Of a DNA stretch of 64,000 nucleotides, positions 36,049 through 45,336 are shown one piece after another. The position numbers and the translations under genes were made by a program. The stretch is from assembly GCA_942493375.1 (NCBI GenBank), contig OW818698.1, positions 6,014,001 to 6,078,000 of the forward strand. The letters run 5' to 3'. The DNA comes from G942493375 sp942493375 (GTDB taxonomy: Bacteria > Armatimonadota > UBA5829). How positions within the stretch are numbered: the first letter of the stretch is position 1; each line of letters begins with the position of its first letter. Below the pieces are notes generated by a model, which saw nothing but the letters and a program-made list of their open reading frames with translations, had not been told where the DNA came from and did not search any database.

Positions 36049-36429
36049 TCAGGCAGAAAGAGCTTCCATAGCATCATTCATGTTTTGATGTAGTGCCATT
36101 ATTGAGGACAATTTGGTTATCTCAAGAAGGCGGTTTATTGTAGGGGTGCAGCCGATCAGGTGTAGTGACCCTCCTGTGGGGCTAAGACGTTTCAATGCAG
36201 ACAACAGTATGGCGAACCCACTGCTGTCCATATATCTGACATTATGCATATCTACAATTAGATGCTTATCAGCCTCATCCAAAATGTTCATCACAGCCAG
36301 TTTAAACTGTGGAGCCGAGTAGGCGTCAATTTCTCCGGACACAGTCAATACCTTGTGTCCCTGCATTTCTACGACCTGACTTTCTAATCCTGTATTAAAT
36401 GAACCATTACCATTATTAATATCGCTCAT
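36049..36429 (-). CDS. STAS-domain anti-sigma factor antagonist (paralogue 1)
   Basis: 126 residues, one STAS domain of the SpoIIAA/RsbV type. 'L-T-V-S-G-E-I-D-A-Y-S-A-P' is the N-terminal strand motif and D68-S69-S70-G71 the phosphorylation loop. In the family, a partner kinase phosphorylates the loop serine and a PP2C-type phosphatase reverses this, freeing the STAS protein to bind an anti-sigma factor. No kinase, phosphatase or sigma factor lies nearby. Its 5' region shares an ACCACATAA...TTCAATCAT block with its paralogue, implying common control. Cytosolic. Confidence 0.88.
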   Translation of the reverse strand: MSDINNGNGSFNTGLESQVVEMQGHKVLTVSGEIDAYSAPQFKLAVMNILDEADKHLIVDMHNVRYMDSSGFAILLSALKRLSPTGGSLHLIGCTPTINRLLEITKLSSIMALHQNMNDAMEALSA

Positions 36430-36529
36430 GTTTTCAGCTTTCGTTGAGCCATCTTAAACGTAGAGGCCCATTCACAGCATACCACATAAAAACAGTATTC
36501 AATCATGAGCTTAGTTGACAGTGTTCTGT

Positions 36530-36910
36530 TTATACGCATTCTGCTTCTATAACATCATCCAGGTCTTGATCCAGTGATAGCATCAATGACAGTTTCGAAG
36601 TGGCGAAAAGATGATCCATTGTTGATGTGCAACCAACCAGATTGATTGTAACACCGTAGGGCTTGAGGCTTTTAATTGCGGAATGAAATATGGCGAAACC
36701 GCTTAAGTCAATACATCGGAGATCGCACACATCTACAATCAGGTGTTGCTCTGTCCCATCCAATATACTCATTAAAACCTTCTTGAATTGTGGTGCGGAG
36801 TATGCATCTATCTCCCCGGATATTGTTAATATCTTGTGCCCCGGAAATCTCAACACACAACTCTCAATTCCCGCTCTGTTCATTGAACTATCCATAAAAC
36901 CTGCGTTCAT
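36530..36910 (-). CDS. STAS-domain protein (paralogue 2) with altered phospho-loop
   Basis: 126 residues, same length as paralogue 1 and alignable throughout ('S-G-E-I-D-A-Y-S-A-P-Q-F-K'). The loop reads D68-L69-S70-G instead of D-S-S-G, so one of the two serines is lost; S70 remains. Whether this changes phosphorylation is unknown. The gene pair is a tandem duplication including upstream sequence: CATACCACATAA followed by TTCAATCAT occurs at 36478-36508 and again at 36957-36987. Confidence 0.86.
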   Translation of the reverse strand: MNAGFMDSSMNRAGIESCVLRFPGHKILTISGEIDAYSAPQFKKVLMSILDGTEQHLIVDVCDLRCIDLSGFAIFHSAIKSLKPYGVTINLVGCTSTMDHLFATSKLSLMLSLDQDLDDVIEAECV

Positions 36911-37127
36911 TTATGCTTCTTTCATAGGAATGTCTTTAAACTAGACACCCTATCAGAACATACCACATAACCGTAGAGTTCAATCATTTAGCGTCGATTC
37001 TTATATCTTTGCCTGTGAACTATGATGCAGCAATAGCAAGCTCGTATGAAATAGGATACAATGAACTGTTGTATATTAGACCATCCCCAGTAAAAAGGTA
37101 TTTTATAGTGAAACTGGGAGTGATTAC

Positions 37128-38033
37128 ATGGTGGTGTGGATGAAACCTATATTGTTTTCTGTCAGTTATGCAGGACTGTGGCGACAGGATATACTCAGTC
37201 TGGAAGAGTTCATACCTCATACTGCTGAACTTGGATACAAAGGCGTAGAACTTATGTGCAAACGTCCGCATCTGTCCCCATTGGACTGGAGATTCGATAA
37301 AGCTAAGAATATCAAGAATCTCTGCGATGAGAATGGTCTTGAAGTTATGTGTCTGGCGGCTTATACCAATTTTACAGGTGGTATAGAATCGCGCGAAGTC
37401 CCATTTAACGAGTTCCAGATACTGTATATTGTGAGCCTTGCAGAACTTGCACAGATTTTAGACTGCAAGTTGATCCGGATATTCACATCATACGAGCGGG
37501 ACGATATACCTATCAATGAGCAGTGGAGCAGGACTGTAAATGCCATACAAGAGTGCTGCGACCGGGTTATGCCTTATGGAGTTACTATTGGTATTCAGAA
37601 CCATCACGATATTGCAGTGTCCAGCAAAGCTTTGCGAGAATTGTTGAACGATATAGATCGCCCGAACTGTAAACTGATGTTCGATCCCTGGACTCTCAAT
37701 CCACGGGGAGAGGAACTCTTTAATACCGCAAGAGAAATGGCTCCTGATGTAGTGTATACCACAATGGCTGATTATATACGTATGCCCAGATACCGTTATC
37801 AACCCGATCAGGTTAACTACCTGGAAATGCCGATAGACATGTGCCGCGCAGTGCCAATGGGTGATGGTGACATGGACAATCTTAGCTTCATCAAAGGTCT
37901 TGTATCTGGTGGATATGAAGGACCAATAGCATACGAGATGTGCTCCCCATTGCGTGGGGGTGGAAGTATCAAGAATCTGGATTACTGTGCAAAACAGTTT
38001 ATACAGTGGTTGAATTCGAACAATCTTTTGTAA
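37128..38033 (+). CDS. Sugar phosphate isomerase/epimerase-like TIM barrel (1)
   Basis: 301 residues; ATG 37128 follows GGGAG by 8-9 bases. A xylose isomerase-like (AP endonuclease 2 fold) protein: 'Y-A-G-L-W', 'E-L-G-Y-K-G-V-E-L-M', 'C-L-A-A-Y-T-N-F', 'I-G-I-Q-N-H-H-D-I', 'L-M-F-D-P-W-T' and 'P-I-A-Y-E-M-C-S'. Conserved Glu/Asp/His residues in these strands usually bind a divalent metal. Family members isomerise or epimerise sugars, inositols or related compounds. No signal peptide, so it acts in the cytoplasm. First gene of a likely seven-gene operon; the next gene starts 27 bases after its stop. Confidence 0.85.
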   Translation: MVVWMKPILFSVSYAGLWRQDILSLEEFIPHTAELGYKGVELMCKRPHLSPLDWRFDKAKNIKNLCDENGLEVMCLAAYTNFTGGIESREVPFNEFQILYIVSLAELAQILDCKLIRIFTSYERDDIPINEQWSRTVNAIQECCDRVMPYGVTIGIQNHHDIAVSSKALRELLNDIDRPNCKLMFDPWTLNPRGEELFNTAREMAPDVVYTTMADYIRMPRYRYQPDQVNYLEMPIDMCRAVPMGDGDMDNLSFIKGLVSGGYEGPIAYEMCSPLRGGGSIKNLDYCAKQFIQWLNSNNLL

Positions 38034-38060
38034 AGTGAATCGTTCATAGGAGAAATAAGC

Positions 38061-38810
38061 ATGAGAATCGGATTTAGGATATATGGATCTTATCAGCGTG
38101 CAATTGAAACCGCCGTCAAACTCGGGTTTGTGGATCTGGAACCAGAATGGAATCCGGAGGTGTCTGCAGATTATCCAGAGATGGCTAAGATGGCAAAAAA
38201 GGCCGGAGTTGGTTTGACTGCGGTTCTGACAGGCTGCGATCCGATGAGTTTGAATGATTTCAAGAAAGCGTTTGAAGACTGCCAGATTATCGGCGCAAAA
38301 TCCTTTACCTCACACCCACACCAACTCTCTGAAGATGATCTTGATGGACAAAAGGAGTTCCAGGACCGCTTCGGTGCAGCTGCGGAATTAGGTGAAAAAA
38401 TGGGCGTTAAGCTTGCATTGCCCAGCTGCTTCCTGGGTCCTGAGCAGTGGGATATAATGTTCCGCTTGGTTCCCGGACTCTATTTGAAGTATGACCCATC
38501 ATTTTCAGCCCAGGCTGGCCGCAACTATGCTTCAGAAATATTCAAATACGGCAAGCGAATAGTCCACGCCCACGCCAAAGATGAAATCTCCCTTGCCCGG
38601 GTTACCGACTACAACCAGGGAATTATCCCGATGACATATGTTCCTCCAGGAATGGGGCAGATTAACTGGGGCACCGTAATAGCTTGCCTGTATGAAGTAG
38701 GATATGACGAACAAATTGCAATAGAACCCCACTCTGCATACTGGTATGCAGAAGGATACGAACGAGGCTTGATATTAGCAAAACGGCATCTGGAACAATT
38801 TTTGGCATAG
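38061..38810 (+). CDS. Sugar phosphate isomerase/epimerase-like TIM barrel (2)
   Basis: 249 residues; ATG 38061 with AGGAG at 38048-38052. Same xylose isomerase-like fold as the upstream gene but only distantly related in sequence: 'L-G-F-V-D-L-E-P-E-W', 'S-F-T-S-H-P-H-Q-L', 'Y-L-K-Y-D-P-S-F', 'V-H-A-H-A-K-D-E' and 'I-A-I-E-P-H-S'. The D-P and H-x-K-D residues are typical metal and substrate ligands. Two barrels in a row often catalyse consecutive steps of a sugar or inositol route; the substrate cannot be told from sequence. Confidence 0.86.
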   Translation: MRIGFRIYGSYQRAIETAVKLGFVDLEPEWNPEVSADYPEMAKMAKKAGVGLTAVLTGCDPMSLNDFKKAFEDCQIIGAKSFTSHPHQLSEDDLDGQKEFQDRFGAAAELGEKMGVKLALPSCFLGPEQWDIMFRLVPGLYLKYDPSFSAQAGRNYASEIFKYGKRIVHAHAKDEISLARVTDYNQGIIPMTYVPPGMGQINWGTVIACLYEVGYDEQIAIEPHSAYWYAEGYERGLILAKRHLEQFLA

Positions 38811-38873
38811 TTGTTCAATAGCAATCGATATCGATCGGTTTCAGGCATTACCAATCTCCGAAGGGGCAGGTCC

Positions 38874-40025
38874 GTGAAGAGACAATTAGTCAACTTAATT
38901 CTGAATATTCTTCTCTGCACGGCTGTGGCAGTTCCTACAATTGCCGGTGTAAAGGCTAAGGTAGATCCATCCCACAAGATCACAGTACGCCCTGTCGTCG
39001 GTGCAATTCGATGGGACGGGTGGAATGAGTGGGACGTTTGGCAGAGAGCGTTTGACCCACCGGAGTGGCAATATAGGCTGCCGTTTTTTGCTAAGGTTGG
39101 ACCTGACGGCAAGGCTGTCGTTCGTGAGGACTCGCAGAAAGTCATTGATAAAGAGATCGCCTACGCCAAAGCTGGCGGCCTGGACTATTGGGCGTTTGGC
39201 TGGTATCATCCGGACGGTTGGCCGCCACACTCGAAGGACATGGCAAATTGCTTTCAGCTCTATCTTTCCAGTAAGCACAAGATGGATATCAACTACAGTC
39301 TGATTATTTTCGGTGGACTTCATCTCGGTCCAAAAGAAGAGTTGTCAAAGACTACGGACTATCTTGTTCAGCGCTTCGGTGATCCAAACTACCAGAAGGT
39401 GATGGGCAACCGGCCGTTAGTCTACTTCTACGAAATTGCTGAAATAGTTAAGTATATGGGTTCCGATGAATTGGCTAGAGAGTGGATAAAAAGTCTGCGA
39501 CAAAAATCAATCGATACGGGTGCTGGTAATCCATATTTTGTTGTAATGACTTACTGGGCACCGAGTGGTGCGGAGCTGGTTGAGAAATTTGGATGTGATG
39601 CAATAGGAACCTACACCGGATTTGCACCCGGAAATGATAATAAAGAATATCCTTATACAACGCTGACAGAGCACAATATGAAGTTTTGGAATGCCTGCAA
39701 GGTTACTGGAAAACAGGTGGTCCCAACCGTGAATGTGGGCTGGGATTACCGTCCGATGAAACGGCCGGAATATCAGGAACTCATGAGCAGCCGCAACATA
39801 AATGCCGATTGGATAGCCCAGGCTACTCCCCGGCAGCTTGCGGAACATATCATGACCGGGGTACGTTGGATAAAAACAAACCCTGACAAGTGTCCTTCCA
39901 ATGCACTGCTTATCTATGCTTGGAACGAACTCTCCGAAGGCGGCTGGCTTGTGCCTACTCTACGTGATGGAACCGCACGTCTTGACGCGATATCGAAAGC
40001 ACTGAAGACCGAATCGAAGCGCTAG
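38874..40025 (+). CDS. Secreted GH99-like / WbsX-domain protein (copy 2)
   Basis: 383 residues from GTG 38874, with AAGGGG at 38861-38866 and a signal peptide after it (V-K-R-Q-L-V-N-L ... I-A-G). The frame is open back to 38811, but that start abuts the previous stop and lacks a good ribosome site. Motifs: 'V-V-G-A-I-R-W-D-G-W', 'L-D-Y-W-A-F-G-W-Y', 'P-T-V-N-V-G-W-D' and 'I-Y-A-W-N-E-L-S-E-G-G', parallel to those of the GH99-like copy at 34421. No C-terminal sandwich. A likely exported hydrolase with mannan-related specificity suggested only by family relation. Confidence 0.76.
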   Translation: MKRQLVNLILNILLCTAVAVPTIAGVKAKVDPSHKITVRPVVGAIRWDGWNEWDVWQRAFDPPEWQYRLPFFAKVGPDGKAVVREDSQKVIDKEIAYAKAGGLDYWAFGWYHPDGWPPHSKDMANCFQLYLSSKHKMDINYSLIIFGGLHLGPKEELSKTTDYLVQRFGDPNYQKVMGNRPLVYFYEIAEIVKYMGSDELAREWIKSLRQKSIDTGAGNPYFVVMTYWAPSGAELVEKFGCDAIGTYTGFAPGNDNKEYPYTTLTEHNMKFWNACKVTGKQVVPTVNVGWDYRPMKRPEYQELMSSRNINADWIAQATPRQLAEHIMTGVRWIKTNPDKCPSNALLIYAWNELSEGGWLVPTLRDGTARLDAISKALKTESKR

Positions 40026-40100
40026 TCAACAATAATAATAAGCTTATTTGAAACATTTTAAGTTCAGTAGATAATTAACTATCTGATGGAGTATACCAAT

Positions 40101-42656
40101 ATGCATAAAGATAGATCAATCACTCTAGCTAACCTGCTTATAAACGTCCAAATGTCCTCAGAAAGGAGATCAACATGCTCCACCTTTAGAATGTTGAGCA
40201 TGATGATCAGCATATTTGCCATGATTACCGTATTGCCTCAAGTGTCATCTGCAAAAGGAAGTGCAGGAGTTGTGATAGTTTCGGATCATAAAGCGATTGC
40301 AACGATAGTTACTGCCAGGGATATGCAGCCTCTGGAGCAGCTTGCTGCTACGGAACTAAGGAATTATATAAAGAAAATCACGGGGGCTGAGCTTCGAGTT
40401 ATGAGCGAAGGGCAAAGCCCAAATACTCCTTGTATATACGTAGGACCGACCAGTGCTGCAAGCAAGATCGGGCTTGACTCGGCGAAAATGCAGAACCAGG
40501 AGTGGGTTGTTCGGACTAATAAGAATGATTTATACCTGATTGGGGGAGCACCATATGGCACTCTGTATGCCGTATATCACTTCCTTGAGGATGTTTGCGG
40601 AGTCCGGTGGTGGAATGCGTTTGAGGAATATGTGCCATCCAAACCTTCTCTCAGCACTGGAGCATTGAAGATGTCAGGTGTGCCTGCCTGCGAATTGGGA
40701 CGAGAAACAGTGTCCATCAGCAGGATCGAATCAGCCAGATTTGCCGACCGCCTTAGATTGATTCACACCTACAGGCAGAATGAAGATGGAAGCTTTGCAT
40801 ATGTAGTTGGCGCCTTTGGGCAGCCCGGGTTTGTGCACACATTTTCCAGTTACGTTCCAAATTCGGAATATGTAACTCATCCTGATTGGTTCGCAGAGAC
40901 CGGTGGGAAGAGAACTGTTGATAACCGCGGTTTATGCCTGACCAATCCTGAACTGCAACAGACTATGGCAGCACGGCTTAGGAACTTCATCATAAACAGC
41001 AACCAGAGTGCGTCAGACAACTATGGACTGCAGCCCCGAATGTACAGCATTTCTGCAAATGATGGAGGTGCATGGTGCCAGTGCAGCAGATGTAAAGCTG
41101 TTTCAGATGCTGAAGGATCACAGGCTGGTCCGCTGCTCCAGATGGTCAACTACTGCGCTGATTCGATCCGCAAAGAGTTCCCGGGTGTTTATATCGATAC
41201 TCTTGCATATCAAGATAGTCGGATTCCTCCAAAGCATATTCGGCCAAGTGAAAATGTAGTCATCAGGCTCTGCTCAGAACCGATGAACGAGTGCCGACCA
41301 CTCATAGACCCCAGCAACAAAGATTTCTATGATACATTAATGAGCTGGTCGAAGATAGCTAAAAACCTGGCTATATGGGAGTATGACACCACATTTGGAT
41401 ATGGCGAGGCATTCAGCGACTTGTATGGCAATGGATACGGCTTTCCGATTCCCAATGCCAGTCATTTTGCTGAAAACTATAAACTTTATGAAGCTTCGGG
41501 TGTAAAGTATATTTTCTCCGAAAATGAGAGTGAAATCATCCGTGATATGCGGGATATGAAGGTCTGGATATCCGCCAAACTGATGGAAAATCCGGACTTG
41601 AAATACCAAAGCCTACTCAGCGACTTCACCAACGGTTTCTATGGGCCTGCTGGAAAAGAGATCAGGCAGTATTTACTGGAGCTAACAAAAGCAGATCAGA
41701 GAAAACCGTCTAATGTATGGTTCTTTGCTGAATTGCCCGAGTTCAAATATCTCGATCTTGAGTTCTTGCTAAAAGCTGACAGATTATTCACTAAGGCTGA
41801 ACAGTCCGTCAAAAACGATCCAGTCCTTTCAAGACGCGTCCACCACGCAAGACTGCCTGTGGATCGTTCTATACTGTATCTGTGGCCGGGATTGGTCCAG
41901 GAATGGGTCCTGAATGGCAAGACCGCTGAGACTTTCCCTCTCAATCACGACGAATATGCTTCTCGATATCGAAAGACTATGCAGGAACAGATCGACCTGC
42001 GCTGCTCCCCGGAAGGTAATGGACTGGACAAGAACGCAGTGCAGAATTTAGTCAACGCTGCGAACGCTGTGTTTGAGAAAAACCAGTATATACCAATGCC
42101 ATTCCCGCAGGAGTTCTCCAGCCTGCCCAAAGACAGAGTGTTCCGGTACCCGGCTGGGAGTATCAACTTCCACTTTGAAACACCTGCAAAGCTTGTAAAA
42201 GATTCCGACGCATCAACAGGCTGGGCTGTAAAAGTTGAACAAGTTCCAATCAGTGATAAAGTGAGTAGCGCGAATGATACCTGGGACCCGAACATAGGTT
42301 ACCGGGTAGACACAGGCATCCCTGCAGGCATAGATAAGACCAAACCGTTCGATTTTCCAATGAACTGGGGGCTGAAGAATAAGTTCTCAGGAGACCAGAT
42401 GCCCAACGGAAAACCCATCATCGCAGAAAACATCACAGCTCCCGGGTACCATTGGTATAAGATGGGTTCATTCAACATAGGTGGTAACTCGAATGTCTAC
42501 TTCTTCTGGACCCGTATGGTGAGGGTCTTCTTCCGCCAGTCCGGAATGCATGAAGTCTGGGCAAGGATAAAATTCGACGGCCCAGCCTTCCCGCACGGCA
42601 ACCCAAGTGTTATTAACTCTATCAGCATAGATCAGGTTGTTCTTGTAAAGAAATAA
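40101..42656 (+). CDS. Secreted DUF4838 / alpha-glucuronidase-like protein (copy 3)
   Basis: About 851 residues. The start is uncertain: ATG 40101 has GGAG nine bases upstream but gives a long N-region before the hydrophobic signal segment (M-L-S-M-M-I-S-I-F-A-M-I); ATG 40152 or 40191 would give a normal signal peptide. A strong AAGGAG near 40159 serves only an out-of-frame ATG. GH67-N-like domain ('E-L-R-N-Y-I-K-K-I-T-G-A', 'Y-G-T-L-Y-A-V-Y-H-F-L'), barrel with 'S-A-N-D-G' and 'C-Q-C-S-R-C', C-terminal sandwich ending 'I-D-Q-V-V-L-V-K-K'. Closest in layout to copy 2. Part of the 37-48.5 kb operon. Confidence 0.8.
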   Translation: MHKDRSITLANLLINVQMSSERRSTCSTFRMLSMMISIFAMITVLPQVSSAKGSAGVVIVSDHKAIATIVTARDMQPLEQLAATELRNYIKKITGAELRVMSEGQSPNTPCIYVGPTSAASKIGLDSAKMQNQEWVVRTNKNDLYLIGGAPYGTLYAVYHFLEDVCGVRWWNAFEEYVPSKPSLSTGALKMSGVPACELGRETVSISRIESARFADRLRLIHTYRQNEDGSFAYVVGAFGQPGFVHTFSSYVPNSEYVTHPDWFAETGGKRTVDNRGLCLTNPELQQTMAARLRNFIINSNQSASDNYGLQPRMYSISANDGGAWCQCSRCKAVSDAEGSQAGPLLQMVNYCADSIRKEFPGVYIDTLAYQDSRIPPKHIRPSENVVIRLCSEPMNECRPLIDPSNKDFYDTLMSWSKIAKNLAIWEYDTTFGYGEAFSDLYGNGYGFPIPNASHFAENYKLYEASGVKYIFSENESEIIRDMRDMKVWISAKLMENPDLKYQSLLSDFTNGFYGPAGKEIRQYLLELTKADQRKPSNVWFFAELPEFKYLDLEFLLKADRLFTKAEQSVKNDPVLSRRVHHARLPVDRSILYLWPGLVQEWVLNGKTAETFPLNHDEYASRYRKTMQEQIDLRCSPEGNGLDKNAVQNLVNAANAVFEKNQYIPMPFPQEFSSLPKDRVFRYPAGSINFHFETPAKLVKDSDASTGWAVKVEQVPISDKVSSANDTWDPNIGYRVDTGIPAGIDKTKPFDFPMNWGLKNKFSGDQMPNGKPIIAENITAPGYHWYKMGSFNIGGNSNVYFFWTRMVRVFFRQSGMHEVWARIKFDGPAFPHGNPSVINSISIDQVVLVKK

Positions 42657-42666
42657 AACGGGAGTG

Positions 42667-42694
42667 TAATGGAGGCCTTCAGCGGCCTCCATTA
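42667..42694 (+). terminator. Intra-operon stem-loop
   Basis: TAATGGAGGCC (42667-42677) and GGCCTCCATTA (42684-42694) form a perfect 11-bp stem with a 6-base loop. No strong T run follows, so it may stabilise mRNA ends or attenuate rather than fully stop transcription. Confidence 0.5.
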
Positions 42695-42717
42695 TCCATA
42701 TTTGCAGGGAGCGTATT

Positions 42718-45336
42718 ATGTCATCAGGTGAAATCAAACTGAGCGATTTTGATGGGACTATTCATTTCATAAGCTATACCCATGCCGATGTCGCATGGGT
42801 ACATACGCGTGCCTGGCATATAGACAGGTATGTCCGCGCTTTGGATGAGATACTGGATATGATGGATGCGTATCCTGACTATTGTTATTATATCGACACC
42901 TGGACCGAGTTGATGATCCCTTATATCATGCTTCGTCCGCAGAACCTGGACAGGCTCCGGAAATACATCCGAAACGGGCAGATGGCAGTGTGCAGCGGGC
43001 ACTATGGCAACGTCCGAAGCACGAATGTTGGTGATGGGACATATATCCGGAATCTGCAGCAGGGAATGAAGCACTGGCGCGAATTTGAGCCGTCAGTTAA
43101 CTTGCAGGTGTGCGCCGATATGGATGTCACATTCGGACATACTCAGTTGCCGCAGATTTTGGGGCTTGCGGGCATCACTGGTTACTTTGTGGAGCGTTCG
43201 ATCGCAGCGCTGGACTCGGAGGGTGTACCCCGAGCTTTCGTATGGAAGGGATTGTCCGGTGATGAGATTCTTGTATGCAGAGCATTTTATGGCGGTCTGT
43301 ATAACATTACTGAACGTCACGGTCCGACATGGGACACGGACTGGGATGCTGTGGTGGATAGTATATGGAAAGGTTATATCGAACGCCCGATACAGGACGG
43401 CGTTGATAATGTTGCGCTGTGTGTGGGATCAGATGACACCCGTCCGGACCGTTTGCTCCCTGAAAACGATGAGATTATCAATTACCGTGAACTGATTAAT
43501 CTGTGGAATGAGAGATCTCCTGGAAAGATGGTATACAGCACCCCGGATAGACTCTTCTCAGCTCTTGAAGCAGAACGTGATAAGCTTCAGATGATAGACA
43601 GAGTACTTGACCCAACGGATGTTAGTTATAACACAGCAAACCATGGTCGAAGGGGTATCTGGTGGCTTCGGGAGAAGAATGATAGACTTCTGGTGCAGGG
43701 AGAGGTAGTCAACACAATAGCCAGTATCATAAAGGGTGCTGAATATCCTCAAAACGAATACACAATACTGTGGGAGAAGCTCCTGGATTGGACTCCGCAT
43801 GCTGTGCAGTATCTGTTCAGGCAGGACTGGCAGGCGGGTGAACTCGATCTGATGAAGACTTCAGATTCTGCAGAAAAACTGATCGAGACGGCATCTTCAT
43901 CACTGGTCGGCAGCTGTCTTCCGATGGATTCCGATGGAATAGCCTTGATCAATACACTTCCCCGAAAACGAAAAGAGATTGTGCCTGTCTGGGTTATCAA
44001 CACTGACCTTACACGTGATCTCGGCGTGATCAGGGATGTTGATGGCAATACTGTTCCGTTCCAGGTTGTAGATTACCCGGTCTGCAATGCTGAGCTCAAC
44101 ATACTTGCAGAAGTAGAAACGCCATCGTGCGGGTTTACTAGTCTTAAATATGAGTGGGATACTGTTCCTCCAAAACCTGCAGGTGCGGCAGCTATCACTA
44201 ACGCAGAAACAGCACCTTACTGGCGGACAAAATATAACATGCTCAGCAAGACCGACATTAATGACGCGGTGTTTGTATTATCCAGCAACCGGATGAGGAT
44301 TACATTCAATAATGGCTACCTGGTTTCTGTTGAAGATACAGTTGCCGGTGGTAAGCGTGTCGCTCCTGATGGATCATCCTTCCTTGAACCGGTTTATTAC
44401 AGTGTAAAGAAAGAAAACTGGTATACAGAATCGATCTCTGACGAACCGGAGCGGTTTGTGGTTGATGAGATGAGGCTGGATCATTCCGGTCCTTTGATGT
44501 GGCGGGTAACTCGAACTGGGAAAGTATATGGCTATTGGGTCAGACAACATATAGACTTGTATAAAGATGAAGCCGGGGTGCGTTCTACGATCCAGTTTAT
44601 GGCGCCATCAGATAATGTTAGCAGCTTCCTGGCAATAGCGCTCCCGATATCAGATAGTGCGAAAGTGGAAGTGGATATACCTTTTGGCATAGAGCCACGC
44701 AACTTTGATGAGATTAAATATGGATCCGGTGAACGAGTAATCCCCGGTTTCTTCTGGGCCAGGACATGGGCAAATGCTTCCGATTCAGATGGCCAGATAG
44801 CTCTTTTAGCCGAAGATGGAGACAAGTTCTTTCGGGCATTTGGTTCCCCAAGAAAACTGGTCCACATCCTGGCGCAGAAGACAAAGGTATTCGAGGAAAG
44901 CTGGGAGGGATATATCGATACGCACGATGTCGGTGGGCGTCAAATATTCCGGCACCGGATGATGTTTGGTCAGGATAGTATCGATTTGATGCGCACTGCT
45001 GAACAGATGCGGCATCCAATAAGATATCAGTGTGTTCCTGAGAATATGATCGGTATCTCAAAGGAAGCTGTAAGGGTATCGCCGGACACCTTATCGATGA
45101 ACTCGTTTGTAGTGGAGGATGATGGTTACATCCTTCGTCTGACACAGATGTGTGGAGACAGTGCTTCAGTGGAAGTGTCCTTACCCTTTGCACCTACAGC
45201 AGCATCGCTGGTTGATCTCAATGGTAAGGTGCTGGATTCAGATATTCGCTGCCAGGACGACACGATTACATTCACGATAAAACCATGGCAGATTGCTACG
45301 ATTAAGATTATAGGAAAACAAGGTAGTATATTTTGA
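42718..45336 (+). CDS. GH38-like alpha-mannosidase
   Basis: 872 residues; ATG 42718 with AGGGAG upstream. No signal peptide, so cytosolic. The N-terminal domain has H22-A-D24-V-A-W, the zinc-binding His-x-Asp of GH38, and D136 in 'M-D-V-T-F-G-H-T-Q-L-P-Q-I', the expected nucleophile region, though the F-G-H is shifted by one residue compared with the common D-x-F-G-H. H-x-D and D136 would coordinate zinc. A long C-terminal beta region (~400-872) fits the family. GH38 enzymes remove terminal alpha-linked mannose. The stop overlaps the TTG start of the next gene by four bases, implying translational coupling. Confidence 0.83.
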   Translation: MSSGEIKLSDFDGTIHFISYTHADVAWVHTRAWHIDRYVRALDEILDMMDAYPDYCYYIDTWTELMIPYIMLRPQNLDRLRKYIRNGQMAVCSGHYGNVRSTNVGDGTYIRNLQQGMKHWREFEPSVNLQVCADMDVTFGHTQLPQILGLAGITGYFVERSIAALDSEGVPRAFVWKGLSGDEILVCRAFYGGLYNITERHGPTWDTDWDAVVDSIWKGYIERPIQDGVDNVALCVGSDDTRPDRLLPENDEIINYRELINLWNERSPGKMVYSTPDRLFSALEAERDKLQMIDRVLDPTDVSYNTANHGRRGIWWLREKNDRLLVQGEVVNTIASIIKGAEYPQNEYTILWEKLLDWTPHAVQYLFRQDWQAGELDLMKTSDSAEKLIETASSSLVGSCLPMDSDGIALINTLPRKRKEIVPVWVINTDLTRDLGVIRDVDGNTVPFQVVDYPVCNAELNILAEVETPSCGFTSLKYEWDTVPPKPAGAAAITNAETAPYWRTKYNMLSKTDINDAVFVLSSNRMRITFNNGYLVSVEDTVAGGKRVAPDGSSFLEPVYYSVKKENWYTESISDEPERFVVDEMRLDHSGPLMWRVTRTGKVYGYWVRQHIDLYKDEAGVRSTIQFMAPSDNVSSFLAIALPISDSAKVEVDIPFGIEPRNFDEIKYGSGERVIPGFFWARTWANASDSDGQIALLAEDGDKFFRAFGSPRKLVHILAQKTKVFEESWEGYIDTHDVGGRQIFRHRMMFGQDSIDLMRTAEQMRHPIRYQCVPENMIGISKEAVRVSPDTLSMNSFVVEDDGYILRLTQMCGDSASVEVSLPFAPTAASLVDLNGKVLDSDIRCQDDTITFTIKPWQIATIKIIGKQGSIF

